Positions 16,380-23,844 of a DNA stretch of 57,695 bases are shown here, piece after piece; position 1 is the first letter of the stretch, and each line of letters begins with the position of its first letter. The stretch is from a virus, in IMG/VR virus record IMGVR_UViG_3300027903_000007, positions 1 through 57,695 of that record; one strand, given 5' to 3'. The translations under genes were made by a program, and so were the position numbers. Below the pieces are notes generated by a model. The model was not told the DNA's origin. It saw only the letters and a program-made list of their open reading frames with translations, and did not search any database.

Positions 16380-16910
16380 TTAAACTTTTGCTACTTTAAG
16401 AAAGTATCTTGTGATGGGGCGTTGGCCTTTACGTTGCTCCTTAACACGTTCGACCTTGGCACCATTTTCCTCGAGGGAGTTGAGAACGTTCAGTTGAACA
16501 CTCCCAACTACAGCCTTTACTTCTTCCAGAGATGCACCGCTCTTACGAGCGTACATGGCTACAGCTTTGGATTTGGCACTTCCTTTACGAAATCCCCAAA
16601 TATCCCGTTCTACCTTGCTTTCAGCCTTTGGCTTGGCAGCCTTTACCTTATTATGGGCTTTTGCTGCCCTTACTGTGGCTTTAGGTGCGTTTTTTGCCTT
16701 AGCTAGGGCTTTGGCAGTAGCCTTTTTCACGGGCTTACCAGTGGCCTTTACAGGGGCGTGGTCTTGACCATTATTTTTATCGCTGGCTTTGGTCCGAGCC
16801 GGGCGAGACTCAACTACGCTATCTGCTGCCATGAGCATAAACTCTGCTTTGTTATTGGCATCCCTTATTAAAAATTCAGGAATATCCAAAGGGTGTGTGA
16901 TTTTTATCAC
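16380..16910 (-). CDS. Ala/Lys-rich protein with C-terminal HTH-like domain
   Basis: In this 176-residue protein the middle (about 50-100) is a histone H1-like run of Ala, Lys and Pro, typical of non-specific DNA binding. The C-terminal part carries WGFRKGSAKSKAVAMYARK and SGASLEEVKAVVGS, the same layout as the C-terminus of the gene at 2730-3500. A role in DNA compaction or regulation is inferred. A strong terminator follows. Confidence 0.65.
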   Translation of the reverse strand: MIKITHPLDIPEFLIRDANNKAEFMLMAADSVVESRPARTKASDKNNGQDHAPVKATGKPVKKATAKALAKAKNAPKATVRAAKAHNKVKAAKPKAESKVERDIWGFRKGSAKSKAVAMYARKSGASLEEVKAVVGSVQLNVLNSLEENGAKVERVKEQRKGQRPITRYFLKVAKV

Positions 16911-16973
16911 TTAAACTTCCTTATAAGGGCTGTCAAGTGTTGTCAGATTATTTCACAAGATATAATCTTTGCT

Positions 16974-17005
16974 AAGGCAGGTAGAAGGTGGACTCACCTG
17001 CCTTA
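16974..17005. other. stem-loop
   Basis: AAGGCAGGT and ACCTGCCTT form a 9-bp stem with about a 13-base loop, just after the stop of the small membrane gene at 17024-17200. There is no clear T-run, so termination is uncertain. Confidence 0.4.
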
Positions 17006-17023
17006 ATAGTTTGGTTGTCAAGT

Positions 17024-17200
17024 CTAATCGTGGGGCCACAATCCATTTACGAGATGATAGGTTCCTATACCTATCAGGATAAAATCGAATACCCAATAAG
17101 GCATGATCCTTATGCCAAAAAGAATCTCCCCAAAGTAGTAGGAAGGGTCTGGCAAAAGAGCTATCAAGATGCATAGTGCCCCCACGATTAGTTCAGCCAC
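17024..17200 (-). CDS. small membrane protein (GTG start)
   Basis: This 58-residue ORF starts at a GTG at 17200, with AAAGGAAAG six bases upstream, overlapping the stop of the previous gene. The sequence MAELIVGALCILIALLP then IMPYWVFDFILIGIGTY predicts two membrane spans. It is easily missed because of the GTG start; the other frame here (73 codons) has no supporting features. Confidence 0.55.
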   Translation of the reverse strand: MAELIVGALCILIALLPDPSYYFGEILFGIRIMPYWVFDFILIGIGTYHLVNGLWPHD

Positions 17201-17381
17201 TAGGCTTTCCTTTCAGGTCTTCATGACGAAGGCGTGCACCTTTGCCAAGGCTTCCGATCATTTCGGCTAGATTAGTGGTGATGTTGATGGTGATATCTTC
17301 AACCTCAATTTCAAGATAAGGTTTGCCGTCAGTACCATCGACAATTTTTATAGAGGCAACCCCGTGGATTTTAACCACCAT
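17193..17381 (-). CDS. small hypothetical protein
   Basis: About 62 residues from the ATG at 17381 with GGAGGAA upstream; a GTG three bases later gives better spacing. It reads as strongly beta-stranded (YLEIEVEDITINITTNLAE). The longer frame to 17651 is a shadow of the upstream gene. It overlaps the upstream stop by 11 bases. Confidence 0.6.
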   Translation of the reverse strand: MVVKIHGVASIKIVDGTDGKPYLEIEVEDITINITTNLAEMIGSLGKGARLRHEDLKGKPSG

Positions 17382-17661
17382 TTCCTCCGAACTTGCGCTT
17401 AACTGCTGCGCGAGCTTCAGGGGTGATGGGGATGCTGTCCAAACCCAATGCTGCGTAGGTTGCAGCAAGGGTGCAGAGCTGGGGACGTTTGACCTTTTTG
17501 GTCCACCAATTGGCGGTGGTCCCAGCAGGCACGGAGCTCTTTTTCGAAAGATCCGAGTTGGACAGGCCTTGTTCACGTTTGATGCTCCACGCCAACCCAA
17601 CAGCTGGGTCTTGATCGGTGAAGTAGTACCTCGAGTACTTGATAAAGCCACGCTTAGCCAT
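17371..17661 (-). CDS. small putative DNA-binding protein
   Basis: In this 96-residue protein, AWSIKREQGLSNSDLSKKSS followed by VPAGTTANWW looks like an XRE-type HTH with a replaced recognition helix. The rest is helical and basic. It is preceded by a two-hairpin leader copy with TTGAGGAGAA just before the ATG. A role as regulator is inferred. Confidence 0.6.
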   Translation of the reverse strand: MAKRGFIKYSRYYFTDQDPAVGLAWSIKREQGLSNSDLSKKSSVPAGTTANWWTKKVKRPQLCTLAATYAALGLDSIPITPEARAAVKRKFGGNGG

Positions 17662-17671
17662 TTAATCGATT

Positions 17672-17735
17672 CTCCTCAATTTGAAGCATGAGCGCTTCTC
17701 ACTGCCCCTTGTAAGGGGCAGGACAGAAATGCTCT
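17672..17735 (-). repeat. two-hairpin leader element, copy 1
   Basis: Minus strand: stem CTGCCCCTT-ACA-AGGGGCAG, then GTGAGAAGC-GCTCAT-GCTTC, then TTGAGGAGAA and the start codon of the gene at 17371-17661. The spacer and loop positions match the other copies, but the stem sequence differs. Confidence 0.75.
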
Positions 17736-17739
17736 CATA

Positions 17740-18093
17740 TTATATGACAGTCCACAAGCCCCGTTCTTTCAATTTCAGAACTTTCTCGGTTTTCAAGGCT
17801 TGGGTGTAGTACCCAATTCCCCCTTCAGATCCTCCTGCTTGTTTCATCAGGGTTCGGAGTTGGCTTGTGGGAAGATCAGTTCCTTTGGTAAATTGGCGCA
17901 CCAGCTCGGTAAATTTCTCTTTGATGCCACGAGCTCCAGATGCTGGTTTGATGGTGCCTTTATCTACCACTGCATTGATCACGGGGCGTGGCACGTCCAT
18001 CTTGACAACAAGACCGGCTGAAGCCCGGAGTAGCTTGGACAGGTTCTTGCCATCAACAAATACGTTTTGAATTACGAAAAGATCGTCACTCAT
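17740..18093 (-). CDS. hypothetical protein
   Basis: This 117-residue protein is basic, with an N-terminal MSDDLFVIQNVFVDGKNL and a C-terminal LKTEKVLKLKERGLWTVI. There is no known motif; a winged-helix-like C-terminal hairpin is possible. AGGAGAAAAAGGC precedes the ATG. A partial leader element and a plus-strand homing-type gene lie upstream. Confidence 0.65.
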   Translation of the reverse strand: MSDDLFVIQNVFVDGKNLSKLLRASAGLVVKMDVPRPVINAVVDKGTIKPASGARGIKEKFTELVRQFTKGTDLPTSQLRTLMKQAGGSEGGIGYYTQALKTEKVLKLKERGLWTVI

Positions 18094-18098
18094 GCCTT

Positions 18099-18163
18099 TT
18101 TCTCCTATTAATGAAGCATTAGTGCTTCAAGAAGCAAGTAACTTGTGTTACGTGTTTCTTGAA
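18099..18163. promoter_or_regulatory. leader-element half plus inverted repeat before a plus-strand gene
   Basis: The first part is the GAAGC-type hairpin of the leader (GAAGCA...TGCTTC). It runs into an inverted repeat, TTCAAGAAGCA (18126-18136) and TGTTTCTTGAA (18153-18163), which faces the plus-strand homing-type gene at 18181. A very similar repeat precedes the paralogue at 28804. Confidence 0.6.
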
Positions 18164-18180
18164 ATACTAAGGAAGTGAGT

Positions 18181-18627
18181 ATGAGTAGATTGAAATCTAA
18201 AAGATATCTTTTAAGTGATCATAAGGCGCATGCTAAAAGCCGTGACATTGAATTTTTCTTTACTTATGAAGAGTGGCTTGCTTGGTGGGTAGAACAATTG
18301 GGGCCTGAATGGAAAAGCTTGCGTGGCAGGAAACGTGGTCAATATGTGATGGCAAGATTTGGTGACAAAGGACCTTATTTAAAAGACAATGTTAAGTGTA
18401 TTACACATGGGCAAAATGTTAAAGATGCTGCAAATAAAGGTGGTAAGGGAGTTGGACATAAATTGAATGCTCAACAAGTGAAATTGATATTTGCTTCTAA
18501 AGAAACTCAGCGTGTATTAGCTGTGAAATATGGAGTAAGTGAACGGTTAATTCGCCTGATAAAAAATAAACAGGTTTGGTTAACCGTTCTGCAGTCTTTA
18601 CAATCAGATAACATTGGTATTACTTGA
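18181..18627 (+). CDS. homing-type DNA-binding/endonuclease paralogue A
   Basis: About 148 residues from the ATG at 18181 with AAGGAAG upstream. The segments EFFFTYEEWLAWWVEQLGPEW, GQYVMARFGDKGPY and NVKCITHGQN define a phage selfish-gene family related to HNH/AP2-type homing proteins; a C-terminal HTH (VLAVKYGVSERLIRLIKNK) probably reads DNA. It lies on the plus strand in a minus-strand region, inserted within a leader repeat, and its end overlaps the ParB-like gene by 24 bases. Paralogues are at 28804 and 33717. The catalytic activity is not proven. Confidence 0.65.
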   Translation: MSRLKSKRYLLSDHKAHAKSRDIEFFFTYEEWLAWWVEQLGPEWKSLRGRKRGQYVMARFGDKGPYLKDNVKCITHGQNVKDAANKGGKGVGHKLNAQQVKLIFASKETQRVLAVKYGVSERLIRLIKNKQVWLTVLQSLQSDNIGIT

Positions 18628-19449
18628 GGATATTACTTCCAACTTTGGAAGTGGCTCAGGCCTGTCACCTTGGTTTCGCCAATTTAACATTCTGATTTCG
18701 GTGTTGTGATAAGCGGCATTCGCTGCCTTGATCATTAAGGCAATGGTCGTTATCGGATCTTTACGTTTCACCTTATCGGAGCTGAAATACATCCTGAGCC
18801 TAAAGAACGGATCATTGATGGTCACACCAGCTGGATTTTCCAACGTGAATACCATTCGCTCTGCAAGCTCTGGTGATCGGTTGGTCAGAATGTAATAGAA
18901 AAATCCAACCAATGATGGGTTGGCTAATCCACGTAATTGCATCACGCGGCTTACAGCCCGTTCCATGCCGGGGTTGTTTATGTAAGCCATCTCAATGTCT
19001 GAGTTTTCAATACGGTTGATGGGAGCCTGATATTTTTCAAGCGTGCCACGCTGCCATCGCAGCAACCATTGGAGAGCAGCAGAAGTAATGGCCCTGTGCT
19101 TGGTTGCCCCATTGAGGGCTAATACATCAGCGCCATTGCGGGGTTTCCGCAAGGTGTCAATAGTGGCAAACGCTTCTCTTTCTACGCCTTTGACAATGAT
19201 TGTTTCAATGGCGATTTTGGATTCTACAACGGCCCATAAGCGGTGCTGACCGTCTAAAATGTCACCATTAACTGAAAACTTAATGGTGTCTCCGTTGAAA
19301 CGCCATTTGCCTTCGATGATTTGAGCAGCAAGTCGCTTGACGTGCTGATCGTTTAAAGGCCGATTGAGTGTGTTGTGCTCAAGCAGCCTGACTGCTTCTT
19401 CAGGCGTCAGAATTATTCTCTTCAGATCGCCTTGACTTATTCCACTCAT
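18604..19449 (-). CDS. ParB-like domain protein
   Basis: In this 281-residue protein, residues of the type NRPLNDQHVKRLAAQI and GDILDGQHRLWAVVES form the ParB/Srx N-terminal fold, in which DGQHR is the nucleotide-binding (or nuclease) motif. The C-terminal two thirds are helical. Phage proteins of this kind regulate transcription or modify nucleotides. It is the first of three neighbouring ParB/HTH-type genes. Confidence 0.75.
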   Translation of the reverse strand: MSGISQGDLKRIILTPEEAVRLLEHNTLNRPLNDQHVKRLAAQIIEGKWRFNGDTIKFSVNGDILDGQHRLWAVVESKIAIETIIVKGVEREAFATIDTLRKPRNGADVLALNGATKHRAITSAALQWLLRWQRGTLEKYQAPINRIENSDIEMAYINNPGMERAVSRVMQLRGLANPSLVGFFYYILTNRSPELAERMVFTLENPAGVTINDPFFRLRMYFSSDKVKRKDPITTIALMIKAANAAYHNTEIRMLNWRNQGDRPEPLPKLEVISSSNTNVI

Positions 19450-19936
19450 TTGTGAATTCCTCTATCCATTTAGTTGTGTTGTGTAAGTGCATATTGATGA
19501 CTCGTTTACGGCCATTATTGCCCATCACAACTCGGATTAGTTCTTTAGGGTGAGGGAGCTCAGAAAATGTGCGTAGGGCTGGGCCAAACTTGGCCCAAAG
19601 AGCTTTATCAGTTGCAAGGGTTACAAGATGATTTGTACTTAATGTTTTTCCTACGCGTTTTCGTAATTCCTCCTTAATTTCAGGTGATATTTTTTTGCGA
19701 ATTTTGTCGGCTAGAGGCCGTACACCGATTTTGCCACTTCGAACATCCTCTATATCTTGGGAAGTTCCAAACTCAAGGACGGTTCTTGCCTGAGTAACTG
19801 AAGATCGTGAAACCCCAAATTGGGCAGCAGCAGCAGTTGCATGCAGTCCACTTTCTTTGAACGAAAGTTCCGCTGCTTCAAGAGCTTTTTGCGATGCGTT
19901 ATAGTGTGCCAAGTTTCTGCCTCTTGCTTTAAGCAT
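19400..19936 (-). CDS. HTH protein, ParB-associated type
   Basis: In this 178-residue protein, AAAAAQFGVSRSSVTQARTV then VRSGKIGVRPLADKIRKK has the form of the HTH/linker found downstream of ParB nuclease domains. The C-terminus KKRVINMHLHNTTKWIEEF is unassigned. It overlaps the ParB-like gene by 50 bases and touches the next gene, so the three are probably co-translated. It could supply the DNA-binding part for the separate ParB-fold proteins. Confidence 0.65.
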   Translation of the reverse strand: MLKARGRNLAHYNASQKALEAAELSFKESGLHATAAAAQFGVSRSSVTQARTVLEFGTSQDIEDVRSGKIGVRPLADKIRKKISPEIKEELRKRVGKTLSTNHLVTLATDKALWAKFGPALRTFSELPHPKELIRVVMGNNGRKRVINMHLHNTTKWIEEFTNEWNKSRRSEENNSDA

Positions 19937-20313
19937 TAAGTCACCTCGAAGGTTCCGGGGAATTTCATGACTGCCGTGTAGGCAGCATAAAATTCAGCTT
20001 CGATGCGAATGAAAGAAGCTTTTGTTTTATTAATGAAATGCCGATAGGCACGGTGATCTCCATCCAGCACAAAATTGCTTTGTGTAATGAGCAATGGCTT
20101 TGTGAGTATGTGTTCAGGGATACTCATTGCCTTTTGAATATCCACTTCTTGGTGAAGCTTGAGCAGTGTGGGTTCGATGAACCCAGCACTAAAAGTCATT
20201 CCTTGTTCACCTAGAAACACAAATAAGTCAGTATATTGCTTGTCGTTGACTTGTGGCATCTTACTTCGGTTGATCAATGGGTAGACATCCATTGGTACAA
20301 ATTGCAGGCTCAT
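19936..20313 (-). CDS. ParB-fold protein, small
   Basis: In this 125-residue protein, ILTKPLLITQSNFVLDGDHRAYRHF carries the DGDHR version of the ParB/Srx nucleotide-binding motif. The N-terminal half is unassigned. It has the AGGAGGAGAAAA site from a leader copy. It is probably a partner of the HTH protein encoded immediately downstream. Confidence 0.65.
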   Translation of the reverse strand: MSLQFVPMDVYPLINRSKMPQVNDKQYTDLFVFLGEQGMTFSAGFIEPTLLKLHQEVDIQKAMSIPEHILTKPLLITQSNFVLDGDHRAYRHFINKTKASFIRIEAEFYAAYTAVMKFPGTFEVT

Positions 20314-20315
20314 TT

Positions 20316-20374
20316 TCTCCTCCTGTTAGAGCAAGGTTGCTCACCACTGCATGGGCCGCAGGACGTGAACATTG
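20316..20374 (-). repeat. two-hairpin leader element, copy 2
   Basis: Minus strand: CTGCGGCCCATGCAG, then GAGCAA-CC-TTGCTC, then TAACAGGAGGAGAAAA before the start of the gene at 19936-20313. Its second stem is GAGC/GCTC rather than GAAGC/GCTTC, so both strands of the stem have changed together. Confidence 0.7.
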
Positions 20375-20584
20375 CTAGCTTAGGTTTGCTATGTCAGACC
20401 AATTACGATATGTTTCTTGTGCGTTCCAACACGTGTCAAGACACGCCAGAAGTGCCTTAACGTACATATCAATTCTGGCAGGGTCACATTTAACTATTCG
20501 TGCATATTGCAAGTCAGAAGAAGCGTTGTGCAATGCACGTTGAGCTAGCTTAACGGAACGTAATAAATACTCATTACTGTTCAT
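20375..20584 (-). CDS. small helical protein
   Basis: This 69-residue protein is all helical, with Asn, Ala and Cys (LLRSVKLAQRALHNASSDLQ). No family is recognised. It is tightly coupled to the VWA/metallopeptidase gene upstream. Confidence 0.6.
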   Translation of the reverse strand: MNSNEYLLRSVKLAQRALHNASSDLQYARIVKCDPARIDMYVKALLACLDTCWNAQETYRNWSDIANLS

Positions 20585-20586
20585 GT

Positions 20587-21774
20587 TTAACCTCCACTTG
20601 TTGAGACAAGGATAGGATAACCAAATGGTACCTTATCCGCTACTGTATGGAAGTGGTTTTCGTGGGTGAACACCGCCCATAGTGTGGGGATGCCGGGATC
20701 TTCACCAAAATCATTCACTTCAAGGTCGGTGAGATAAATGATGCAGCTGGCATCAGGAATATTCTCACGGATGTACTTGAAAGTGTCACTAAAAGCAGTG
20801 CCACCTCCTCCACCTTTTAAGGGCTCAGGTTTTACAATGTCGCCCATCACGTAATGGAAAACATCATGGGCGCGGGTGTCAGCATAGATGACGGTCAATT
20901 GATCTGCCGTGCCTTGATCCAAGGAACCAGCTACTTCACTGAGCATTTCCTTGAACATTTTGTCATTGATACTGCCAGAATCATCCACGGCAAATACCAA
21001 ATGGCTGAGCCTGTCAGACACAACACCGGGCAATAGGGTGCCTATGGCAGTGCTGCGTCGGCTGATCCGCGCCCAAGAAGGCTCTTTGGACAGGGATTGG
21101 TCAATGAAGTTCCATGTCAAATCTTTCCATGAAACCTTTGGCCTATCTAACTCAGCAATCAGATGTCGTAGGATACCGGGCACGTTGCCAATACCGTTAG
21201 CTTTCATAACGGCTATGGCTGATCGCACGGCTTTATCCCAAACGTGTTTGGTTTGTTCTTCACCCGCTTGACCGTTTGGGGCATCCATTACACTTCCAAT
21301 GTCCCATCCGTCTTTATTTACATAGAACTCGATTTCAATTTTGGGAAACGAATCATAGATTTCTTCAGAGGTCATGCCTCTGTACTTTTCGTTAATGCAG
21401 CATTTAAAGTTTTTGCCACTGATCATGACGTCGTGGATCAAAGTGAAGCCTGAATCTTTCAGATCCAAATTGATCACGTAGTCACAGGCCGCATTCCATG
21501 GCCCGTGCTGCCGTTCTTGGCGTCTTGAGAAGTGTTTTAGGCAGCAGTGCATGACCTCATGGCATATCAGGAACTCACATTGCCTATCATCGAGTTGCTT
21601 GATGAAATCAGGATTGTAGTACAATGACACGCCATCCACTGCGCCAGTAGGTATGCTATAGTCTTCAACCAGCCGTAGTTGCATGGCTAGAAAGCCAAAG
21701 AAACCGTTACTGACTAACAGGTTTGTGCGGCCACGGATGATGTCATCATAAGCTTTGCGGTCTTTGATTTGCAT
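20587..21774 (-). CDS. putative metallopeptidase-VWA protein (DUF2201-like)
   Basis: In this 395-residue protein the N-terminal half has a zinc-binding HEVMH (72-76) in LICHEVMHCCLKH, and the C-terminal third has a VWA-like fold with a MIDAS-type DDSGS and later TDLEVND. This arrangement is that of DUF2201 proteins, usually encoded with a MoxR AAA ATPase, and such a gene is at 22284-23333. The pair may act as a chaperone-like remodelling system; the phage target is unknown. All motif residues appear intact. Confidence 0.8.
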   Translation of the reverse strand: MQIKDRKAYDDIIRGRTNLLVSNGFFGFLAMQLRLVEDYSIPTGAVDGVSLYYNPDFIKQLDDRQCEFLICHEVMHCCLKHFSRRQERQHGPWNAACDYVINLDLKDSGFTLIHDVMISGKNFKCCINEKYRGMTSEEIYDSFPKIEIEFYVNKDGWDIGSVMDAPNGQAGEEQTKHVWDKAVRSAIAVMKANGIGNVPGILRHLIAELDRPKVSWKDLTWNFIDQSLSKEPSWARISRRSTAIGTLLPGVVSDRLSHLVFAVDDSGSINDKMFKEMLSEVAGSLDQGTADQLTVIYADTRAHDVFHYVMGDIVKPEPLKGGGGGTAFSDTFKYIRENIPDASCIIYLTDLEVNDFGEDPGIPTLWAVFTHENHFHTVADKVPFGYPILVSTSGG

Positions 21775-21776
21775 TT

Positions 21777-21905
21777 ATCTCCTCCTGTTTGAAGCATAGT
21801 GCTTCACTAAGAGGCTGGAGTAGAGGTAGGTCAAGAACTTGCTCCAGCCGATCCCCTACGTTGCCAAAAGGCGGACGTCTTACAGGGACATCTCTTAAGG
21901 CAGCA
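21777..21905 (-). repeat. leader element, copy 3 (extended)
   Basis: Minus strand end: GAAGCACTATGCTTC then AAACAGGAGGAGATAA before the start of the gene at 20587-21774. The upstream hairpin is larger here (GGCTGGAG...CTCCAGCC), and the gap is about 130 bases with no coding frame I accept. Confidence 0.55.
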
Positions 21906-22271
21906 CTAGCGTATCTCGAACGATACCCGTTCATCGTCGTTAGGCTTCGTGTAAGCAGCAAATACTGAAGGTTTATCAGTTTTTAGTGCTTCTTGATCAA
22001 GCCGATTAGTGGGGACGATTTGCAGCACGGCTTTGAATTGATGACCCGGTACTTCGCCTGCCGTGTGATTGAGATGATCTTTGATATAGATCTTGATTTC
22101 CTTGTCGAACTTCTCAATGGTTTTGGCAGCAGCTCTGAAGCGGGCTGCTACGTCGATCTTGTCAGCGGTAGTCATCCGCTCCGTGTCTCTCACAATGGTT
22201 TCCATGATGTCTGACAGATAGTCAAGGTCTTCAACTAACTGTTTACGATCATTTTTCGAATATGGTTTCAT
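21906..22271 (-). CDS. hypothetical protein of the MoxR/VWA group
   Basis: In this 121-residue protein, the helical N-terminus (KQLVEDLDYLSDIMETIVRD) is followed by a basic AAKTIEKFDKEIKIYIKDHL and a beta-rich C-terminus. It lies between the VWA and MoxR genes, each preceded by a TCTCCTCCTG-type (AGGAGGAGA) site. No family is recognised. Confidence 0.65.
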   Translation of the reverse strand: MKPYSKNDRKQLVEDLDYLSDIMETIVRDTERMTTADKIDVAARFRAAAKTIEKFDKEIKIYIKDHLNHTAGEVPGHQFKAVLQIVPTNRLDQEALKTDKPSVFAAYTKPNDDERVSFEIR

Positions 22272-22283
22272 GCTCTCCTCCTG

Positions 22284-23333
22284 TTAGATGCGCAAGGTCT
22301 TGTTAGTTCTTGCCCATTTGACAAATGCCTGTGTTTCACACAGGGATTGATCCCGTTTGGTGGCATCCAAGATAACTACGGTGCTGAAATCAGCACCAAA
22401 GTGATCACGGTTTATATATTTCATTATTTGTGCCATGTTAGCAGTGGTCATATTTCTTGCCAGCAACGAGCTCAGGGCAAATCGTGAAGCTGGCTCTTCA
22501 GGAATTAATGTACTCATTGGATCTTTGATGACGTCTTCAAAGTCAGGTAAGTTCAGGGCAGTGAAGAAGGTTTCAACATCTGTTGCGGCTCCTTCACCAA
22601 CGATGCCTGACAACAGTCTGAAGCGCAGCGATCCATCCTTGGTGAATACTTTGGATGCTTGTGTCCAAGACCGTGGCGTTGGGAATGCCAACAAATCAGC
22701 TCCAGCCATTGAGAATAACATTTCAGGTCTCCACTTGATGTACCCCATCAAAAGCGGGTTGACATCGTTTAGATTGGCCCAGCGTAGCCAAGCTTCATAA
22801 TCAGGCCGGATGTGAATGTGTGCAAAACGGTTGGCAAGTGCCGTAGAAATAGACTGTGCAGCTGCACGGTCTTCCCTGCGATTACCTGCTGCCATAGGCC
22901 ACCAGCCGGGTGGCAATTTGAAGTCACCAATTTGGCGATCCAAAATCACACGATAGATACATGATTGTAAGTTACGTGGGGCATCACTAAGTTCATCGAA
23001 TGCAATGATACCACGTTTACCATCACGCTTTTCTTCAGGCCAAAAAGTAGCGCGTAGCCAAACGGCTACACGATTTTCAAGGTCAGGCACAGGAATACCT
23101 GTCAAGTCTTCAGGCAACATGGTGCTGACACGGACATCAATGAAGCCAGTTTTGTCTTCATCTTTGTCTTCATCAGCAAGTTGATGCATGATGGCTGATT
23201 TTCCGAGGCCCGGCGGTGAATGCAGGTAAAGAGGAATATCCTCTTCCCTGAAAATTCGAGCTAGCTCTTTCGCACCTTCAATAGTTTCAGTGCGAACCGC
23301 CGTGACCCCGGTGGTAACTTGGGTTTCAGACAT
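22284..23333 (-). CDS. MoxR-like AAA+ ATPase
   Basis: This 349-residue protein has Walker A PPGLGKS at 40-46, Walker B IIAFDELSDA near 118-127, a following APRNLQSCIYRVILDRQ and sensor AAGNRREDRAAA, as in the MoxR branch. MoxR ATPases work with VWA-domain partners; the metallopeptidase-VWA gene at 20587-21774 is the obvious one. The complex may activate or dismantle a protein assembly during infection (inferred). Confidence 0.85.
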   Translation of the reverse strand: MSETQVTTGVTAVRTETIEGAKELARIFREEDIPLYLHSPPGLGKSAIMHQLADEDKDEDKTGFIDVRVSTMLPEDLTGIPVPDLENRVAVWLRATFWPEEKRDGKRGIIAFDELSDAPRNLQSCIYRVILDRQIGDFKLPPGWWPMAAGNRREDRAAAQSISTALANRFAHIHIRPDYEAWLRWANLNDVNPLLMGYIKWRPEMLFSMAGADLLAFPTPRSWTQASKVFTKDGSLRFRLLSGIVGEGAATDVETFFTALNLPDFEDVIKDPMSTLIPEEPASRFALSSLLARNMTTANMAQIMKYINRDHFGADFSTVVILDATKRDQSLCETQAFVKWARTNKTLRI

Positions 23334-23337
23334 ATTT

Positions 23338-23397
23338 TCTCCTCCTGTGAAGCATGGCGCTTCTCATATGGCAGCACTGCTGCCATAGATAGAAACG
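23338..23397 (-). repeat. two-hairpin leader element, copy 4
   Basis: Minus strand: TATGGCAGCAGTGCTGCCAT, then GAAGCGCCATGCTTC, then ACAGGAGGAGAAAATATG. It fills the whole gap between the gene at 23398-23769 and the MoxR gene. Confidence 0.75.
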
Positions 23398-23769
23398 TCA
23401 GCTGATATCATCATCTTTGGTGGCTTCAGTGCCGTTGCCATCGCCGATGATGGTGGTGAACATATTGCTGTGCACTGTGCGAGCACGAGCTAATGCGTTG
23501 CTGAAGCGATGCCTGTTACCGACAAACATGCTGTGGTTTTCGCCATAAACGATATTTCTGATTATCGGAGGCAAGTTGATCACGTTGTTATCGGCATGCA
23601 GTTCATACATGCCATCAAAGCGAACATATTGGTGACCGCGATCCCTGAGGTACTGAGCAATGGCACATTGCCATGGATCACTTGCGTCGTAAGAGCCAGT
23701 TTTGGTTTCAAGCCAGTTGATCAAGTCTTGAATGTCGTCAACTGTAGCTTCTTTCTCAATATAAGGCAT
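23398..23769 (-). CDS. hypothetical protein
   Basis: In this 123-residue protein an acidic, helical N-terminus (EATVDDIQDLINWLETKTG) is followed by a mixed segment with several His and Arg residues (NRHRFSNALARARTVH). No family is recognised. It is preceded and followed by leader copies, so it belongs to the MoxR/VWA unit. Confidence 0.65.
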   Translation of the reverse strand: MPYIEKEATVDDIQDLINWLETKTGSYDASDPWQCAIAQYLRDRGHQYVRFDGMYELHADNNVINLPPIIRNIVYGENHSMFVGNRHRFSNALARARTVHSNMFTTIIGDGNGTEATKDDDIS

Positions 23770-23772
23770 GAA

Positions 23773-23844
23773 ATTCTCCTCCTGTTTGATGCATCAGTGC
23801 ATCTTTAAACGCATCTTGTGAGATGCGTTCCGTAGCTGCACTAA
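23773..23844 (-). repeat. two-hairpin leader element, copy 5
   Basis: Minus strand: CGCATCT...AGATGCG stem, then GATGCA-CTGA-TGCATC, then AAACAGGAGGAGAATTTC before the start of the gene at 23398-23769. The second stem is GATGC/GCATC, a compensatory change from the usual GAAGC/GCTTC. Confidence 0.75.

Noticed and set aside
16953-17174. 73-codon minus ORF (MHLDSS...)
   Set aside because: The overlapping frame 17024-17200 has a better ribosome site, stop/start coupling and a sensible two-span membrane protein.
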